The notes under the pieces: model-generated
The model's database searches: none
What the model was told of the DNA's origin: nothing
Seen by the model: the letters and a program-made list of their open reading frames with translations, nothing else
Source of the DNA: Muribaculaceae bacterium
GTDB lineage: Bacteria > Bacteroidota > Bacteroidia > Bacteroidales > Muribaculaceae
Direction: 5' to 3'
DNA: 64,000 nucleotides
Assembly: GCA_017462345.1 (NCBI GenBank)
Contig: JAFTRI010000006.1
Location: forward strand, 1-64,000
Position numbers and translations under genes: made by a program
Shown here: in pieces, positions 52,618 to 62,654 of the stretch
Layout of the letters: each line of letters begins with the position of its first letter
Position numbering within the stretch: position 1 is the first letter of the stretch

Positions 52618-53727
52618 ATGAAAGCTATAAGAAAATATGCAATTGTGGCACTGATAGCCCTCGGAACGGGAGTCTCTGCTGTTGCCCAAGACTCGTCAAG
52701 CAGTAGCGTGGTGCGCCGGCGAGGAGATGCCGACCGTAAGCGCAACGCCCAGCAGAGCAGCCAGGTTACCGACCGTATGCAGTCATTCTATCAGGATCAG
52801 CCAATGAGCGACGCCGATCTCTCCTGGATGAGAGTAATATACCGTCATCTTGACCTCAACAAGGACAAGAATACACCGCTATACTATCCGGAAGACCTTA
52901 TCGACGATCAGGAAAACCTGTTCAGGATCATCATGCGACTGCTGGCCAACAACGAGATAGCGGCATACGAATATCTTGACGGGCGGGAAATATTCACCGA
53001 CCAATACCGGCTGAAAGTGAAAGATATGCTTGACCGTTTCCACATCATTTACACCGATGCCAAGGGTTCAACAGAGAAAAATCCCAAATTCACCATAGAG
53101 GAGAGTGATGTGCCTACCAATGAAGTATTGTCATATTACCTGCTCGAACGATGGGTATTCGATTCAAGAAGCAACCGGATGAAAACCCATGTCGATGCAA
53201 TATGTCCCGTGCTTCACCGCTCGGGAGACTTCGGCGGAGAACCGGTAAAATACCCAATGTTCTGGATAAAATTTGACGCACTGCGCCCTTATCTTGCACA
53301 ACAATACATTTTCATTGACGATGACAACAACCTTGCCAAATACACCTACGATGACTTTTTCCAACTGTCGATGTATGAAGGCGAGATATATAAGACCCGC
53401 AACCTGAAAAACAAGTCGATGATGCAGCTATATCCTGACCCTGATGACATGAAACGTGCCCAGGACAGCATACAAAAGCGTCTTGACACATTTGAAGACA
53501 AGTTGTGGGTACCGTCACGTGAAGAAGTCATAGCCGCACGTGAAGCCCGCGAAAGGGCAGCTGCCGGTGACACCACCAAAATAGAATCACGCGATGAAGC
53601 AAAAGCCAAAAAGGAATCTACCCGCTCTTCACGCAGCAAGCGTGGCAAGAAGCCTGCCAAAGTAAAGGAATCAAAGATCAAAAGCAGTTCCAACACAGCA
53701 GTACGCTCAGTGCGTCGACGCAAATAG
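52618..53727 (+). CDS. gldN: T9SS ring protein GldN/PorN with basic C-terminal tail
   Basis: A 369-residue periplasmic protein with a signal peptide ending VSAVAQ. The GldN core is clear: LSWMRVIYRHLDLNKDKNTPLYYP, LFRIIMRLLANNEIAAYEYLDGREIFTD and YPMFWIKFDALRPYLAQQ. After about residue 310 comes an unusual tail rich in Lys, Arg, Ser and Ala (ESRDEAKAKKESTRSSRSKR, KKPAKVKESKIKSSS, AVRSVRRRK). It binds GldK to form the ring. The core is normal; the basic tail is longer than I would expect for the family. Last gene of the T9SS operon; a terminator follows. Confidence 0.92.
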   Translation: MKAIRKYAIVALIALGTGVSAVAQDSSSSSVVRRRGDADRKRNAQQSSQVTDRMQSFYQDQPMSDADLSWMRVIYRHLDLNKDKNTPLYYPEDLIDDQENLFRIIMRLLANNEIAAYEYLDGREIFTDQYRLKVKDMLDRFHIIYTDAKGSTEKNPKFTIEESDVPTNEVLSYYLLERWVFDSRSNRMKTHVDAICPVLHRSGDFGGEPVKYPMFWIKFDALRPYLAQQYIFIDDDNNLAKYTYDDFFQLSMYEGEIYKTRNLKNKSMMQLYPDPDDMKRAQDSIQKRLDTFEDKLWVPSREEVIAAREARERAAAGDTTKIESRDEAKAKKESTRSSRSKRGKKPAKVKESKIKSSSNTAVRSVRRRK

Positions 53728-53753
53728 CATACGACATAGATTGTCAATAAAAT

Positions 53754-53797
53754 AATCCGCTTGCAGGCATCCATTCCTGTAAGCGGATTTCATTTTA
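53754..53797 (+). terminator. Terminator of the T9SS operon
   Basis: AATCCGCTTGCAGG (53754-53767) pairs with CCTGTAAGCGGATT (53776-53789) with one G-U pair, then TTTCATTTT. It lies 26 bases after gldN. Confidence 0.8.
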
Positions 53798-53852
53798 TAC
53801 CGGGCACATCAAAATAAGTCGCGGGGTATCCGCGTCTTTGCTCCAAAATGAT

Positions 53853-53860
53853 TAATTTTG
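53853..53860 (+). promoter_or_regulatory. Candidate -7 element for metG
   Basis: TAATTTTG, 40 bases before the metG ATG. A small GC palindrome (CGCGG/CCGCG at 53820-53834) lies just upstream. Confidence 0.4.
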
Positions 53861-53899
53861 CAACCGTAAACAGAATCAACCCAACTCACATAAAAGACA

Positions 53900-55942
53900 A
53901 TGGAAAAGAACTTCAAACGAACTCTTGTAACAACTGCCCTGCCATACGCCAACGGACCCGTACACATCGGACATCTTGCCGGTGTCTACGTTCCCGCCGA
54001 CATATACACACGCTATCTGCGCCTGCGCGGAGAAGATGTAATAATGGTGGGCGGAAGCGACGAGCATGGTGTACCCATTACCATAAAAGCAAAGGCCGAG
54101 GGTGTTACACCACAGGACATCGTGGACCGTTACCACAACATCATCAAGGACTCGTTTGAAGAATTCGGGATTTCATTTGATGTATATTCCCGTACCACGT
54201 CGGCGATTCACAAAGAGACGGCAAGCGAGTTTTTCCGCAGACTATATGACAAGGGGGAATTTGTAGAAAAGACATCAATGCAGCTCTACGACGAGGAAGC
54301 CAACCAATTCCTCGCCGACCGGTACGTTACCGGAGAATGCCCTCATTGCCACAATGAACGCGCCTACGGTGACCAGTGTGAGGCATGCGGCACATCCCTG
54401 AACGCAACCGACCTCATCAACCCCAAAAGTGCCATAACAGGAAATACACCCGTATTGAAAGAGACCCGCCACTGGTATCTGCCTCTTGACAAATGGGAGA
54501 ACAATCTACGCAATTGGATTCTCGAAGGTCACAAAGAGTGGAAAACCAATGTTTACGGACAGTGTAAATCATGGCTCGATATGGGACTGCAGCCCCGTGC
54601 GGTAAGCCGTGACCTTGATTGGGGTGTACAGGTTCCGGTTGAAGGAGCCGACGGGAAAGTGCTATACGTATGGTTCGATGCCCCTATCGGCTACATATCC
54701 AATACCAAAGAGCTGCTACCCGATAGCTGGCAACGTTACTGGAAAGATCCTGAATCACGTATCATAAACTTCATCGGCAAGGACAATATTGTATTCCACT
54801 GCATTGTGTTCCCCGCCATGCTGAGCGCATACGGCGACAACTACCAGTTGCCTGATAATGTTCCCGCCAATGAATTCCTTAACCTCGAAGGAGACAAGAT
54901 TTCGACCTCACGCAACTGGGCAGTGTGGCTTCATGAATATCTCCGCGACATGCCCGGCAAGCAGGATGTACTGCGTTATGTCCTGACAGCCAATGCCCCA
55001 GAAACCAAAGACAACGATTTTACCTGGCGGGATTTCCAGGCACGCAACAACAACGAACTTGTCGCAATACTCGGAAACTTCGTCAACCGTGCAATTGTGC
55101 TGACGCACAAATACTTTGGCGGCAGAGTCCCCGCAGCCGGCACAAGGCAGACAGCCGATACCGATGTATTGAAAGAACTTTCGGAGATAAAAGTTTCACT
55201 CAGCGAGAACCTTGACACATTCCATTTCCGCGAAGCATTGAAGGATGCAATGAACATTGCCCGTCTTGGCAATAAATACCTTCAGGAAACAGAGCCCTGG
55301 AAACTTGCCAAGACCGATATGGGACGTGTCGCAACGATTCTGAACACAGCCCTACAGATATGCGCCAATATCGCCATCGCGTTTGAACCGTTCCTGCCAT
55401 TCATGTCGGCAAAACTATGCCGTATGCTCGGGCTTGAGAATCTGAGATGGGACATACTCGGGACTGACGGTATAATGGCAGCAGACGTGACCCTGCAACC
55501 GGCAGAATTGCTGTTCGAGAAAATTGAAGATGAGACTATACAAGCCCAGATAGACCGTCTCGAACGCACTAAGGAAGAAAACAAGATAAACAGCTTTAAA
55601 GCCACTCCTCAGGCTCCTGATGTCGAGTTTGACACATTCATGAAAGCAGACCTGCGTGTGGGTACGGTGCTGGAATGCAAGAAAGTGCCCAAAGCCGACA
55701 AGCTATTGCAATTCCTTATCGATGACGGGCTGGAGAAACGCACAATCGTTTCCGGCATAGCCAAATATTACGCCCCGGAAGATCTTGTGGGAAAACAAGT
55801 GTGCTTCATCGCCAACCTTGCACCACGCAAACTCAAAGGGGTGGTGTCACAAGGGATGATACTTTCAGCCGAGAACGCCGACGGCTCATTGGTTGTCATC
55901 GGTCCGACGGCACCTGTAGTCCCGGGAGCACAAGTAAAATAA
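53900..55942 (+). CDS. metG: Methionine--tRNA ligase with C-terminal tRNA-binding domain
   Basis: A 680-residue class I synthetase that charges initiator and elongator tRNA-Met. Motifs: [14 protein letters not shown] (HIGH), zinc knuckle [18 protein letters not shown], and [10 protein letters not shown] (KMSKS variant KISTS). The last 105 residues ([29 protein letters not shown] onward) are the EMAPII-like tRNA-binding domain that dimerises and binds tRNA. Length matches other Bacteroidota MetG proteins. ansA follows after 24 bases. Confidence 0.95.
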   Translation: MEKNFKRTLVTTALPYANGPVHIGHLAGVYVPADIYTRYLRLRGEDVIMVGGSDEHGVPITIKAKAEGVTPQDIVDRYHNIIKDSFEEFGISFDVYSRTTSAIHKETASEFFRRLYDKGEFVEKTSMQLYDEEANQFLADRYVTGECPHCHNERAYGDQCEACGTSLNATDLINPKSAITGNTPVLKETRHWYLPLDKWENNLRNWILEGHKEWKTNVYGQCKSWLDMGLQPRAVSRDLDWGVQVPVEGADGKVLYVWFDAPIGYISNTKELLPDSWQRYWKDPESRIINFIGKDNIVFHCIVFPAMLSAYGDNYQLPDNVPANEFLNLEGDKISTSRNWAVWLHEYLRDMPGKQDVLRYVLTANAPETKDNDFTWRDFQARNNNELVAILGNFVNRAIVLTHKYFGGRVPAAGTRQTADTDVLKELSEIKVSLSENLDTFHFREALKDAMNIARLGNKYLQETEPWKLAKTDMGRVATILNTALQICANIAIAFEPFLPFMSAKLCRMLGLENLRWDILGTDGIMAADVTLQPAELLFEKIEDETIQAQIDRLERTKEENKINSFKATPQAPDVEFDTFMKADLRVGTVLECKKVPKADKLLQFLIDDGLEKRTIVSGIAKYYAPEDLVGKQVCFIANLAPRKLKGVVSQGMILSAENADGSLVVIGPTAPVVPGAQVK

Positions 55943-55966
55943 AGTTCCTAACGGACATTTGACAAT

Positions 55967-57010
55967 ATGCACAACAATACCCGAAAGCCTCATATCCTGA
56001 TAATATACACCGGCGGGACTATCGGGATGATCGAGAATCCCGAGACACATTCGCTGCAGCCGTTTGATTTCACGCATCTTATCGATAACGTACCCAAGAT
56101 AAAGATGCTTGATTACATAATAGAAAACATCCAGTTCAACCCTCCGATAGATTCATCGGACATGAATCCGGAACACTGGAAGGAAATAGCACGGAACATC
56201 GAAGACAACTTTGACCGGTTTGACGGATTTGTTGTACTGCATGGCACTGACACTATGGCCTATACGGCTTCGGCATTGTCGTTCATGCTTGAAAACCTGC
56301 ATAAGCCTGTAATCATCACCGGCTCGCAGCTACCGATAGGTGAAGTCAGGACCGACGGGGAAGAAAATCTCATCACCGCCTTACAGATTGCAGCCGCCAC
56401 CGGAATAAACGGCGAGCCGATGGTTCAAGAAGTGGCTATACTGTTTGAGAACTACCTGTGGCGCGGCAACCGTTCAACAAAGATGAGTGCCGACAATTTC
56501 AACGCATTCAAGAGCAACAACTACCCCTCACTGGCCAAGATAGGGCTGGATATACACTTCAACGAGGAAGTGTTGTGGCGAGTACAGGCCAAACGTCCAT
56601 TAAAAGTACAATATGAAATGGATCCGGCCGTCATGTTTATAGTCCTTAATCCCGGAATGACCGAGAACGTATTACGTCACCAACTTTCCGTCCCGGGGAT
56701 AAAAGGGATCGTACTGAAGACATTCGGCGCCGGCAACGCCCCTACCCATCCATGGTTTACCGATGCCATACATGAAGCCGTAGAACGGGGAATCGTAATC
56801 GTGAATGTAACGCAATGTGTAAACGGAGGAGTAGACACCAAGCGCTACATGTCGGGGAACCGTCTTGCCGCGACCGGTATCATTTCCGGGCATGACATCA
56901 CCAGCGAAGCCGCCATAACCAAGATGATGTATCTTTTCGGGCTTGGACTATCCACGACCGACGTGCGCCGCTACTTTGAATGTTCCTTGTGCGGAGAAGT
57001 CACCCTATAG
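55967..57010 (+). CDS. ansA: Type I (cytosolic) L-asparaginase
   Basis: A 347-residue enzyme that hydrolyses asparagine to aspartate and ammonia. The two threonine active-site motifs are present: IYTGGTIGMIE near the N-terminus and VVLHGTDTMAYTASALSFML. ITGSQLPIGEVRTDGEENLITAL is also conserved. There is no signal peptide, so it is the cytoplasmic type. It probably shares a transcript with metG; the next gene is convergent. Confidence 0.92.
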   Translation: MHNNTRKPHILIIYTGGTIGMIENPETHSLQPFDFTHLIDNVPKIKMLDYIIENIQFNPPIDSSDMNPEHWKEIARNIEDNFDRFDGFVVLHGTDTMAYTASALSFMLENLHKPVIITGSQLPIGEVRTDGEENLITALQIAAATGINGEPMVQEVAILFENYLWRGNRSTKMSADNFNAFKSNNYPSLAKIGLDIHFNEEVLWRVQAKRPLKVQYEMDPAVMFIVLNPGMTENVLRHQLSVPGIKGIVLKTFGAGNAPTHPWFTDAIHEAVERGIVIVNVTQCVNGGVDTKRYMSGNRLAATGIISGHDITSEAAITKMMYLFGLGLSTTDVRRYFECSLCGEVTL

Positions 57011-57062
57011 CATCAATCCCGTCTCGCCGGCACGCTGATCCACGCAGAGTGGCATCATTGGA

Positions 57063-58451
57063 TCAGAATGCGTTTTCTTCCCCGTGAATAGCATTCAACA
57101 CTGTGCGTACAATAATTTTCAGGTCAAGCATAAAGCCCCAGTTCTCTATGTACCACACATCATACTCGACACGTTTTTCCATCTGCCACAGTTCCTCTGT
57201 CAGTCCACGATAGCCGTTCACCTGCGCCCATCCGGTAATTCCCGGTTTGATAAGATGGCGCACCATATATTTGTCGATCAATTCAGTGTAGTCGTGAGTC
57301 TGTTTCAGCATGTGCGGACGCGGACCCACTACCGACATGTCACCGAGAAAGACATTGATAAATTGCGGTAACTCGTCAATACTGGTCTTGCGCAGGAAAT
57401 TACCGACCTTGGTCTTTCGGGGATCATCTTTCTGAGCCTGCTTTCTGTCGCTGTCGGCATTCACTTTCATCGTACGGAATTTCCAGCAATAGAAATCCCG
57501 CCCACGATACCCGGTGCGCAGTTGTTTGAAAAAGACCGGTCCAGGCGATGAGATTTTTATCGCGATGGCAACGGGGATGAATATTATCGGGGAAAACAAT
57601 AGCACTACCGACGAAAAGAGGACATCGAAAGTCCGCTTCAAGACCTTGTTGGACAATTTCTTTAACGGATTGCGGTGTCCCGACAACACCGGTACAGCCC
57701 CGATTTTATACAGTTCAAAGCCACGGCTCAAATAGCGGCTCAACTGCGGCACATAATAGAACTGCACCACATTATTGTCAGCAATGCGTATCACGGTGCG
57801 CAATGCCTTTTCATTTTCTCCGGAGAGAGTATAATATATCTCGTCTATGTCATTTTCCTTGATAAAGGCATCAAGGTCGTCGATATCTCCAAGATAGTTT
57901 CCCTTGAAATTCTCGCTGCATTTATCATCAAAGCAACCGAGCAGGCTGTATCCGTAGCCGGAATCGGATGTCATCTCCTCCTGCAAGCGCCGTGCAGTAG
58001 CATTTGTCCCGATTATGATGACGCGTGTAGAGTTCCGTCCCCTGCTCCGGTAATATTTTACCAGATGCCTCGATATTATCCAAGACAACGGAAGCAGCAC
58101 AAAACACATCCCGTAAAATATCACAAATGCGATAGTGGGAATATGGCTGATGTTCAGGAACGACAACATCGACAGGAAAAACAGCGCATGCAGTCCCACC
58201 GCCTGAAAAGAGCTGAATACTATCTGGTCAAGGTGCAGCGCCCGCAGACTGCGGATATTGGAAAGCCAGAATACTACCGGAAAATATGACATATTTACCA
58301 ATAGCCATATTGTGCGTGTGTTTACAAGACGGACTTCGGGACATATTATACAGGTGGCGATAAACAGCAGATTTATCAGCAGGAAATCCAATATTACCAA
58401 TATCGGCTGTACATAATGTCCGTACTTCTTTTTCGGATTGTTTGAGGTCAT
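57063..58451 (-). CDS. Undecaprenyl-phosphate sugar phosphotransferase (WbaP/WcaJ type)
   Basis: A 462-residue membrane enzyme that would load the first sugar phosphate on undecaprenyl phosphate to start capsule or exopolysaccharide units. About four N-terminal membrane segments are followed by a CoA-binding-like domain ([17 protein letters not shown]). The catalytic bacterial sugar transferase domain has [69 protein letters not shown] and [14 protein letters not shown]. No other polysaccharide genes are adjacent, so it appears to be a solitary initiating transferase. A terminator follows 46 bases upstream-side of the DUF349 gene. Confidence 0.9.
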   Translation of the reverse strand: MTSNNPKKKYGHYVQPILVILDFLLINLLFIATCIICPEVRLVNTRTIWLLVNMSYFPVVFWLSNIRSLRALHLDQIVFSSFQAVGLHALFFLSMLSFLNISHIPTIAFVIFYGMCFVLLPLSWIISRHLVKYYRSRGRNSTRVIIIGTNATARRLQEEMTSDSGYGYSLLGCFDDKCSENFKGNYLGDIDDLDAFIKENDIDEIYYTLSGENEKALRTVIRIADNNVVQFYYVPQLSRYLSRGFELYKIGAVPVLSGHRNPLKKLSNKVLKRTFDVLFSSVVLLFSPIIFIPVAIAIKISSPGPVFFKQLRTGYRGRDFYCWKFRTMKVNADSDRKQAQKDDPRKTKVGNFLRKTSIDELPQFINVFLGDMSVVGPRPHMLKQTHDYTELIDKYMVRHLIKPGITGWAQVNGYRGLTEELWQMEKRVEYDVWYIENWGFMLDLKIIVRTVLNAIHGEENAF

Positions 58452-58488
58452 AAAGGTTTAATTAAAATGTGATGAATGTGATAGTCTT

Positions 58489-58522
58489 AAAAGAGATGGG
58501 ACGGTATATGAATCCCGTCCCA
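58489..58522 (-). terminator. Terminator between the sugar transferase and DUF349 genes
   Basis: On the minus strand TGGGACGG (58522-58515) pairs with CCGTCCCA (58504-58497), followed by TCTCTTTT. It lies just after the DUF349 gene stop. Confidence 0.7.
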
Positions 58523-58533
58523 CCAAGGTATTC

Positions 58534-60384
58534 CTACAGCTTGCTGTCTATAACTTCAATCTTCTTTTCGAGCACATCGAGGTCTTCCTTTATGCGCTGG
58601 ATCTTGCGTTCAACTTCCTTGAACATTGAGTTCCCGGTCTTTGACTTGGCGTTAAAGAAACCGAGGTTATTCTCATAGGTGTGTAACTCGTTACGTTTTT
58701 GCTCGTATGCACGCACCAGACGCTCCCGTTCGCGGTACAACTTATTCTCATCTCCTCCCATCTCGTTGATCGAGTTCTCAAAGTTGGCAAAACGGGCCTT
58801 GGTTTCCCTTATGTCAAACCTGTCATAAAGGTCATTGACAACCTGACGGTACGAGTCATATATCTTGTCTTTGTCACGGAACGGGACATGCCCTATCTGT
58901 TGCCAGCGTCCCATCAATTCTTTCACCGTCTTTACGACATCCTCACGCGAGGAGTCTTCACTGATTGCTTTAAGGGTATCGATTATCTCACGTTTTGCCT
59001 TGAGGTTGGACTGTTCAAGCTGCCGAGTTCCTGATGTGGCTTTCTTTTTCTGTTCAAAGAAATAATCACATGCTGCAAGGAAACGGTTCCACACCGCATC
59101 GCTATGCTTTTTCGCGACAGAACCTATGGTCTTCCATTCTTTCTGCAGGGCAACCATTTCATCAGTTGTCTTTTTCCACTCGGTGCTGTCCTTCAATGCT
59201 TCGGCTTTTTCACACAGGGCAATCTTTTTTTCAAGGTTAGAGGTAAGCTCGTCTTTTATATTCCTGAAAAAATCTGCCTTGAGTGCGAAAAACCGGTCAC
59301 ATGTTTCACGGAACCTTGCAAACAGGGCATTGTTCATTTTCTTGGACGCAAAGCCCAATTTTTTCCAATCCTCCTGAGCGGCTATGATAGCCTTTGTCAT
59401 TTCATCCCATGCCGCATAAGTCTTCAGGGAGTCGAAATCGAAAGCTTCGACACGCTCGCATATTTCGGTCTTGGCAGCCTCGTTATCACGTTCGCGGGCT
59501 TTACGTTCCTCGAAGAATGACTGGTATTTCTTGTTTATCACAGTAGAGGCATCCTTGAACCGTGTCCATATTTCTTCCCGCATCTCCTTTGCCACCGGAC
59601 CCGTCTCGCGCCACTTGTCATGAAGTTCCTGTAACCGCTTGAATGCCACAATAATGTCACTCTCCGCATCAAGTTTTTCAGCCTCAGAGCACAGCAACAG
59701 TTTCACGTCAAGATTTTTCTTGAAATCATAGTCGCGCAAGTCCTTGTTTATCTTTAATTGGTCATAGAAGCGTTCCACTGCATCCTGATAGCTCTTCCAC
59801 TGTTCACTGACCTGAGCGGGCGGCACTTCTCCTACCGACTTGAACTCCTGTTGCAGTTCCTTGAAACGGGGAAACAATTTATTGACATTATCGGTATCAG
59901 ATGACATCTCAACCAGTTCTTCTATTATCGCAGCCTTACGTTCATAGTTTTTCTGACGTTCGGCTTCCTGTTCGGCAGCAAGTGCCGCCTTCTTCTCCTT
60001 GATGACATTAAGCGACTCCTTGAACTGCTCCTCAAGCGCATCAAGTTTAGGAGCGAATGCAGCTTCCTCATTCCCTTTTTCGAGGAATGCGGCTTTTTCC
60101 TGTTCAAGTTCCACCTTACGGATCGCGTAGAACTGCTGTTTGAGACGGGCGACCTCATCACGGGAAACTTCCGAAGCCTCTTTCCCGGCAAGACCGGCAC
60201 AAAGCTCCACGATGCGCTCTTTAGAAACAGGTTCGGCAACCTCATCCGCGCCCGCGTCGTTACGCTCGGACATTTCTACAGTTTCAGCATTCTCTTCATT
60301 CACATTCAAGGCCTCGGGCCCGTCATTCAAGGCTGTATCCTTTCCCGTGTTCTCGGGAGACAAGGATTGTTCACGCAGTTCCAT
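58534..60384 (-). CDS. DUF349-repeat coiled-coil protein
   Basis: A 616-residue, highly charged, helical protein built from repeated DUF349 units, each with a W-x(n)-F/Y core. Examples are FKELQQEFKSVGEVPPAQVSEQWKSYQD, LQELHDKWRETGPVAKEMREEIWTRFKDA, ITAAQ-like EDWKKLGFASKKMNNALFARF, LQKEWKTIGSVAKKHSDAVWNRFL and GRWQQIGHVPFRDKDKIYDSYR. At least five units can be counted. The N-terminal 90 residues are acidic and the C-terminus is coiled coil. Function in Bacteroidota is unknown; relatives have been linked to RNA or ribosome processes only loosely. The 5' leader carries a strong hairpin. Confidence 0.85.
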   Translation of the reverse strand: MELREQSLSPENTGKDTALNDGPEALNVNEENAETVEMSERNDAGADEVAEPVSKERIVELCAGLAGKEASEVSRDEVARLKQQFYAIRKVELEQEKAAFLEKGNEEAAFAPKLDALEEQFKESLNVIKEKKAALAAEQEAERQKNYERKAAIIEELVEMSSDTDNVNKLFPRFKELQQEFKSVGEVPPAQVSEQWKSYQDAVERFYDQLKINKDLRDYDFKKNLDVKLLLCSEAEKLDAESDIIVAFKRLQELHDKWRETGPVAKEMREEIWTRFKDASTVINKKYQSFFEERKARERDNEAAKTEICERVEAFDFDSLKTYAAWDEMTKAIIAAQEDWKKLGFASKKMNNALFARFRETCDRFFALKADFFRNIKDELTSNLEKKIALCEKAEALKDSTEWKKTTDEMVALQKEWKTIGSVAKKHSDAVWNRFLAACDYFFEQKKKATSGTRQLEQSNLKAKREIIDTLKAISEDSSREDVVKTVKELMGRWQQIGHVPFRDKDKIYDSYRQVVNDLYDRFDIRETKARFANFENSINEMGGDENKLYRERERLVRAYEQKRNELHTYENNLGFFNAKSKTGNSMFKEVERKIQRIKEDLDVLEKKIEVIDSKL

Positions 60385-60412
60385 AATATTATCTTTTAGT
60401 TACGTTAAAGCT

Positions 60413-60439
60413 GTCTTTGCGGCACATAACCGCAAAGAC
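60413..60439 (-). promoter_or_regulatory. Perfect 10-base-pair hairpin in the DUF349 gene leader
   Basis: GTCTTTGCGG at 60413-60422 pairs exactly with CCGCAAAGAC at 60430-60439 around a 7-base loop. It lies between the TATATTTG element (60457-60464) and the ATG at 60384, so it would be in the 5' leader; no T run follows on the minus strand. Confidence 0.55.
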
Positions 60440-60456
60440 AACATCTTATGCGGTTT

Positions 60457-60464
60457 CAAATATA
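60457..60464 (-). promoter_or_regulatory. Candidate -7 element for the DUF349 gene
   Basis: The minus strand reads TATATTTG, 73 bases before the ATG and only 26 bases after the stop of the M16 peptidase gene upstream. Confidence 0.4.
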
Positions 60465-60489
60465 GGCAAAAAATTCTATAAAATCAGTT

Positions 60490-61737
60490 TTATTTATAAA
60501 AAAGTGGAGAGTAGACAAGCGTCGAGCACTTTTGCGGGTCTATAACACTGGATACTACACGCCTTACGTCATCAACCGTTGTCTGCCGATAGCGTGAAAC
60601 GGTGTCATTTATATCCTCACCGTGCATCTCGCTCATTGCCAGAGACTGAGCCTTGGACAGGAAATCCATTGTGCTGAACGTAAAATTAGACTCGTAACGG
60701 TTCAGTGCCCGTGTCAGTTCATATCCGGTCAAAGACCCGTCAGCAAGAGCCAATGCCTCCCTTAGCATCGCATCCTCGGCACGTGCAATACCGCTATCGC
60801 CATCCTCTTTTCTCAGTTTTGCAGTCAGCATAAGGAAACCGGGTTCGTCACTGCCGCTTATTGAAGCATCCACTTCGGTAAACAATCCGGTATTCATCAA
60901 CAGGTTACGATAGAATCGTGACGAGCGTCCCGATGCAAGCAGATCGGTAATAATATCACAGGTCACATAGTCGTCGGAAAAGTATCCCGGCATGGGAAAA
61001 GCCTTTATTATCATCGTCTGCGGCACATCACCGGTCACCACTTGGCGGCAGGGGGATTCGGGCATAGGCTCCGGTGCGTATTCACGTTGTGCCACCTCAC
61101 GGCTCGGTATACCTCCCATCCACTTCATGGCAAGGCGGTAGGTCTCGTCAAGCGTTATGCGCCCGGAAACCGAAAGCACTGCATTATTCGGGGCATAATG
61201 ACTGTAAAAGAAATCCCGCACATCATCCATGGTAACACGTTCGATATGCTCGATTGACCGGCCTATAACCGGATTGCGATAAGGGTGTTTACGGTAAAGC
61301 ATCGCACGCAAGAAATGCATCGCATTCCCATAGGGTTTGTTGAGGCACACCTGCTTAAACTCCTCAATCACCACACTGCGCTGTACCTCAAAAGCCTTGT
61401 CACTGAACGCAAGCGCCAGCATACGATCACCCTCAAGCCAGAATGCCGTTTCGGCATTCTGGGCAGGAACCACGTCATAGAAATCGGTATAATCGTTACT
61501 CGTGTAGGCATTGTCGTATCCTCCTGCCGCCTCTATTGCCGCATCAAAGTCAGGAATATTGGCCGAGCCACCGAACATGAGATGCTCAAACAGGTGAGCC
61601 ATACCCGTCAGTTTCGGGTCTTCATCCCGTCCGCCAACATCATACAAGACGTTTAGTGCCACCATTGCGGTGGCACTATCGTAATTATGGACAACACGCA
61701 ACCCGTTGGGCAGCGTAAATCTGTTCACTTCAATCAT
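60490..61737 (-). CDS. M16-family zinc peptidase
   Basis: A 415-residue insulinase/pitrilysin-type peptidase. The inverted zinc motif HXXEH is His48-Glu51-His52 in GMAHLFEHLMFGGS, with distal Glu in VVIEEFKQVCLNKPYG. The second half has the usual inactive domain (PMPGYFSDDYVTCDIITDLL, DASISGSDEPGFLMLTAKL). It has no signal peptide, so the cytoplasm is inferred. Its ATG overlaps the stop of the cyclophilin gene upstream by 4 bases (ATGA). Confidence 0.92.
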   Translation of the reverse strand: MIEVNRFTLPNGLRVVHNYDSATAMVALNVLYDVGGRDEDPKLTGMAHLFEHLMFGGSANIPDFDAAIEAAGGYDNAYTSNDYTDFYDVVPAQNAETAFWLEGDRMLALAFSDKAFEVQRSVVIEEFKQVCLNKPYGNAMHFLRAMLYRKHPYRNPVIGRSIEHIERVTMDDVRDFFYSHYAPNNAVLSVSGRITLDETYRLAMKWMGGIPSREVAQREYAPEPMPESPCRQVVTGDVPQTMIIKAFPMPGYFSDDYVTCDIITDLLASGRSSRFYRNLLMNTGLFTEVDASISGSDEPGFLMLTAKLRKEDGDSGIARAEDAMLREALALADGSLTGYELTRALNRYESNFTFSTMDFLSKAQSLAMSEMHGEDINDTVSRYRQTTVDDVRRVVSSVIDPQKCSTLVYSPLFYK

Positions 61738-62639
61738 TTCACGACTTTAGCACCTATTATCCTGATATCCTCATTGGGACGATCCTGTGCATTAGTGGCT
61801 GCTTTCTCTATTTTTTCCACGACATCCATTCCCGACACGATCTCGCCGAATACGGTGTAATCACCATCAAGATGCGGAGTCCCTCCCACTGTAGAGTAAG
61901 CCTGACGCTGTTCATCGGTAAATGATGCCGGATTCTTGGCCACCTCTGCCTCCATGATTGCGACAAGTTCTTCCTGAAGTTTCTGCAATCCTGCCTGATC
62001 ACGATTGCGACGCATACTCAATATGGCATCGCGCCGTTCTCCTGCAAGACGGTTGAACACACTCTGTTTCTGCCGATTGACAAGCTGCCCCTCCATTTGC
62101 CGGAGCTGTCCGTCGTTATACACTTTTCCTGTCACGATATAGAACTGTGAGCCCGATGAACGCCTTTCGGGATTGACCTGATCGCCTTGCCGTGCAGCCG
62201 CAAGCGCCCCGCGCTTGTGGAAATGAGCAGGGTAGACAATTTCGGCATCGATATTGTATCCCGGACCTCCCGAGCCGAGCATCTTCCCGGACGGAGCATT
62301 CTTCGAATCGGGGTCACCGGCCTGAATCATGAACTCATTGATCACCCTGTGAAAAAGTGTGCCGTTATAGAAACCGTCTTCTACCAGTTTCACAAAATTA
62401 TCACGATGTTTGGGAGTATCGCCATATAACATTACACGAATATCCCCTTCCGATGTGGAGATGTCGACCAACACATTCCCGGTCGACGCATTAGATGTAT
62501 CCATTGTCATTGTGTTACTTTTTACCTCACTCTTTACACTGTCACCACCTTCGCTACCGCTTTCTGACGATGATGCACCCGCGCTGCATGACGTTACCGT
62601 CATGACAAGCGCCGTAAGAAATAATAATGTCTTGCGCAT
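61734..62639 (-). CDS. Cyclophilin-type peptidyl-prolyl isomerase, lipoprotein
   Basis: A 301-residue lipoprotein (Cys18 after VTSC). The cyclophilin core is interrupted by a helical insert. The first part reads VDISTSEGDIRVMLYGDTPKHRDNFVKLVEDGFYNGTLFHRVINEFMIQAGDP and the last HLDGDYTVFGEIVSGMDVVEKI. The insert of about 100 residues (GQLRQMEGQLVNRQKQSVFN and following) is common in Bacteroidota cyclophilins. It should assist folding of periplasmic or surface proteins. Start at ATG 62639 (MRKTLLF) gives the best signal; ATG 62651 is an alternative. Confidence 0.9.
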   Translation of the reverse strand: MRKTLLFLTALVMTVTSCSAGASSSESGSEGGDSVKSEVKSNTMTMDTSNASTGNVLVDISTSEGDIRVMLYGDTPKHRDNFVKLVEDGFYNGTLFHRVINEFMIQAGDPDSKNAPSGKMLGSGGPGYNIDAEIVYPAHFHKRGALAAARQGDQVNPERRSSGSQFYIVTGKVYNDGQLRQMEGQLVNRQKQSVFNRLAGERRDAILSMRRNRDQAGLQKLQEELVAIMEAEVAKNPASFTDEQRQAYSTVGGTPHLDGDYTVFGEIVSGMDVVEKIEKAATNAQDRPNEDIRIIGAKVVK

Positions 62640-62654
62640 GATTAGAAACATGAA

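Noticed and set aside
53820-53834. Small GC palindrome before metG as a regulatory hairpin
   Set aside because: Only 5 pairs with a 5-base loop and no other support.
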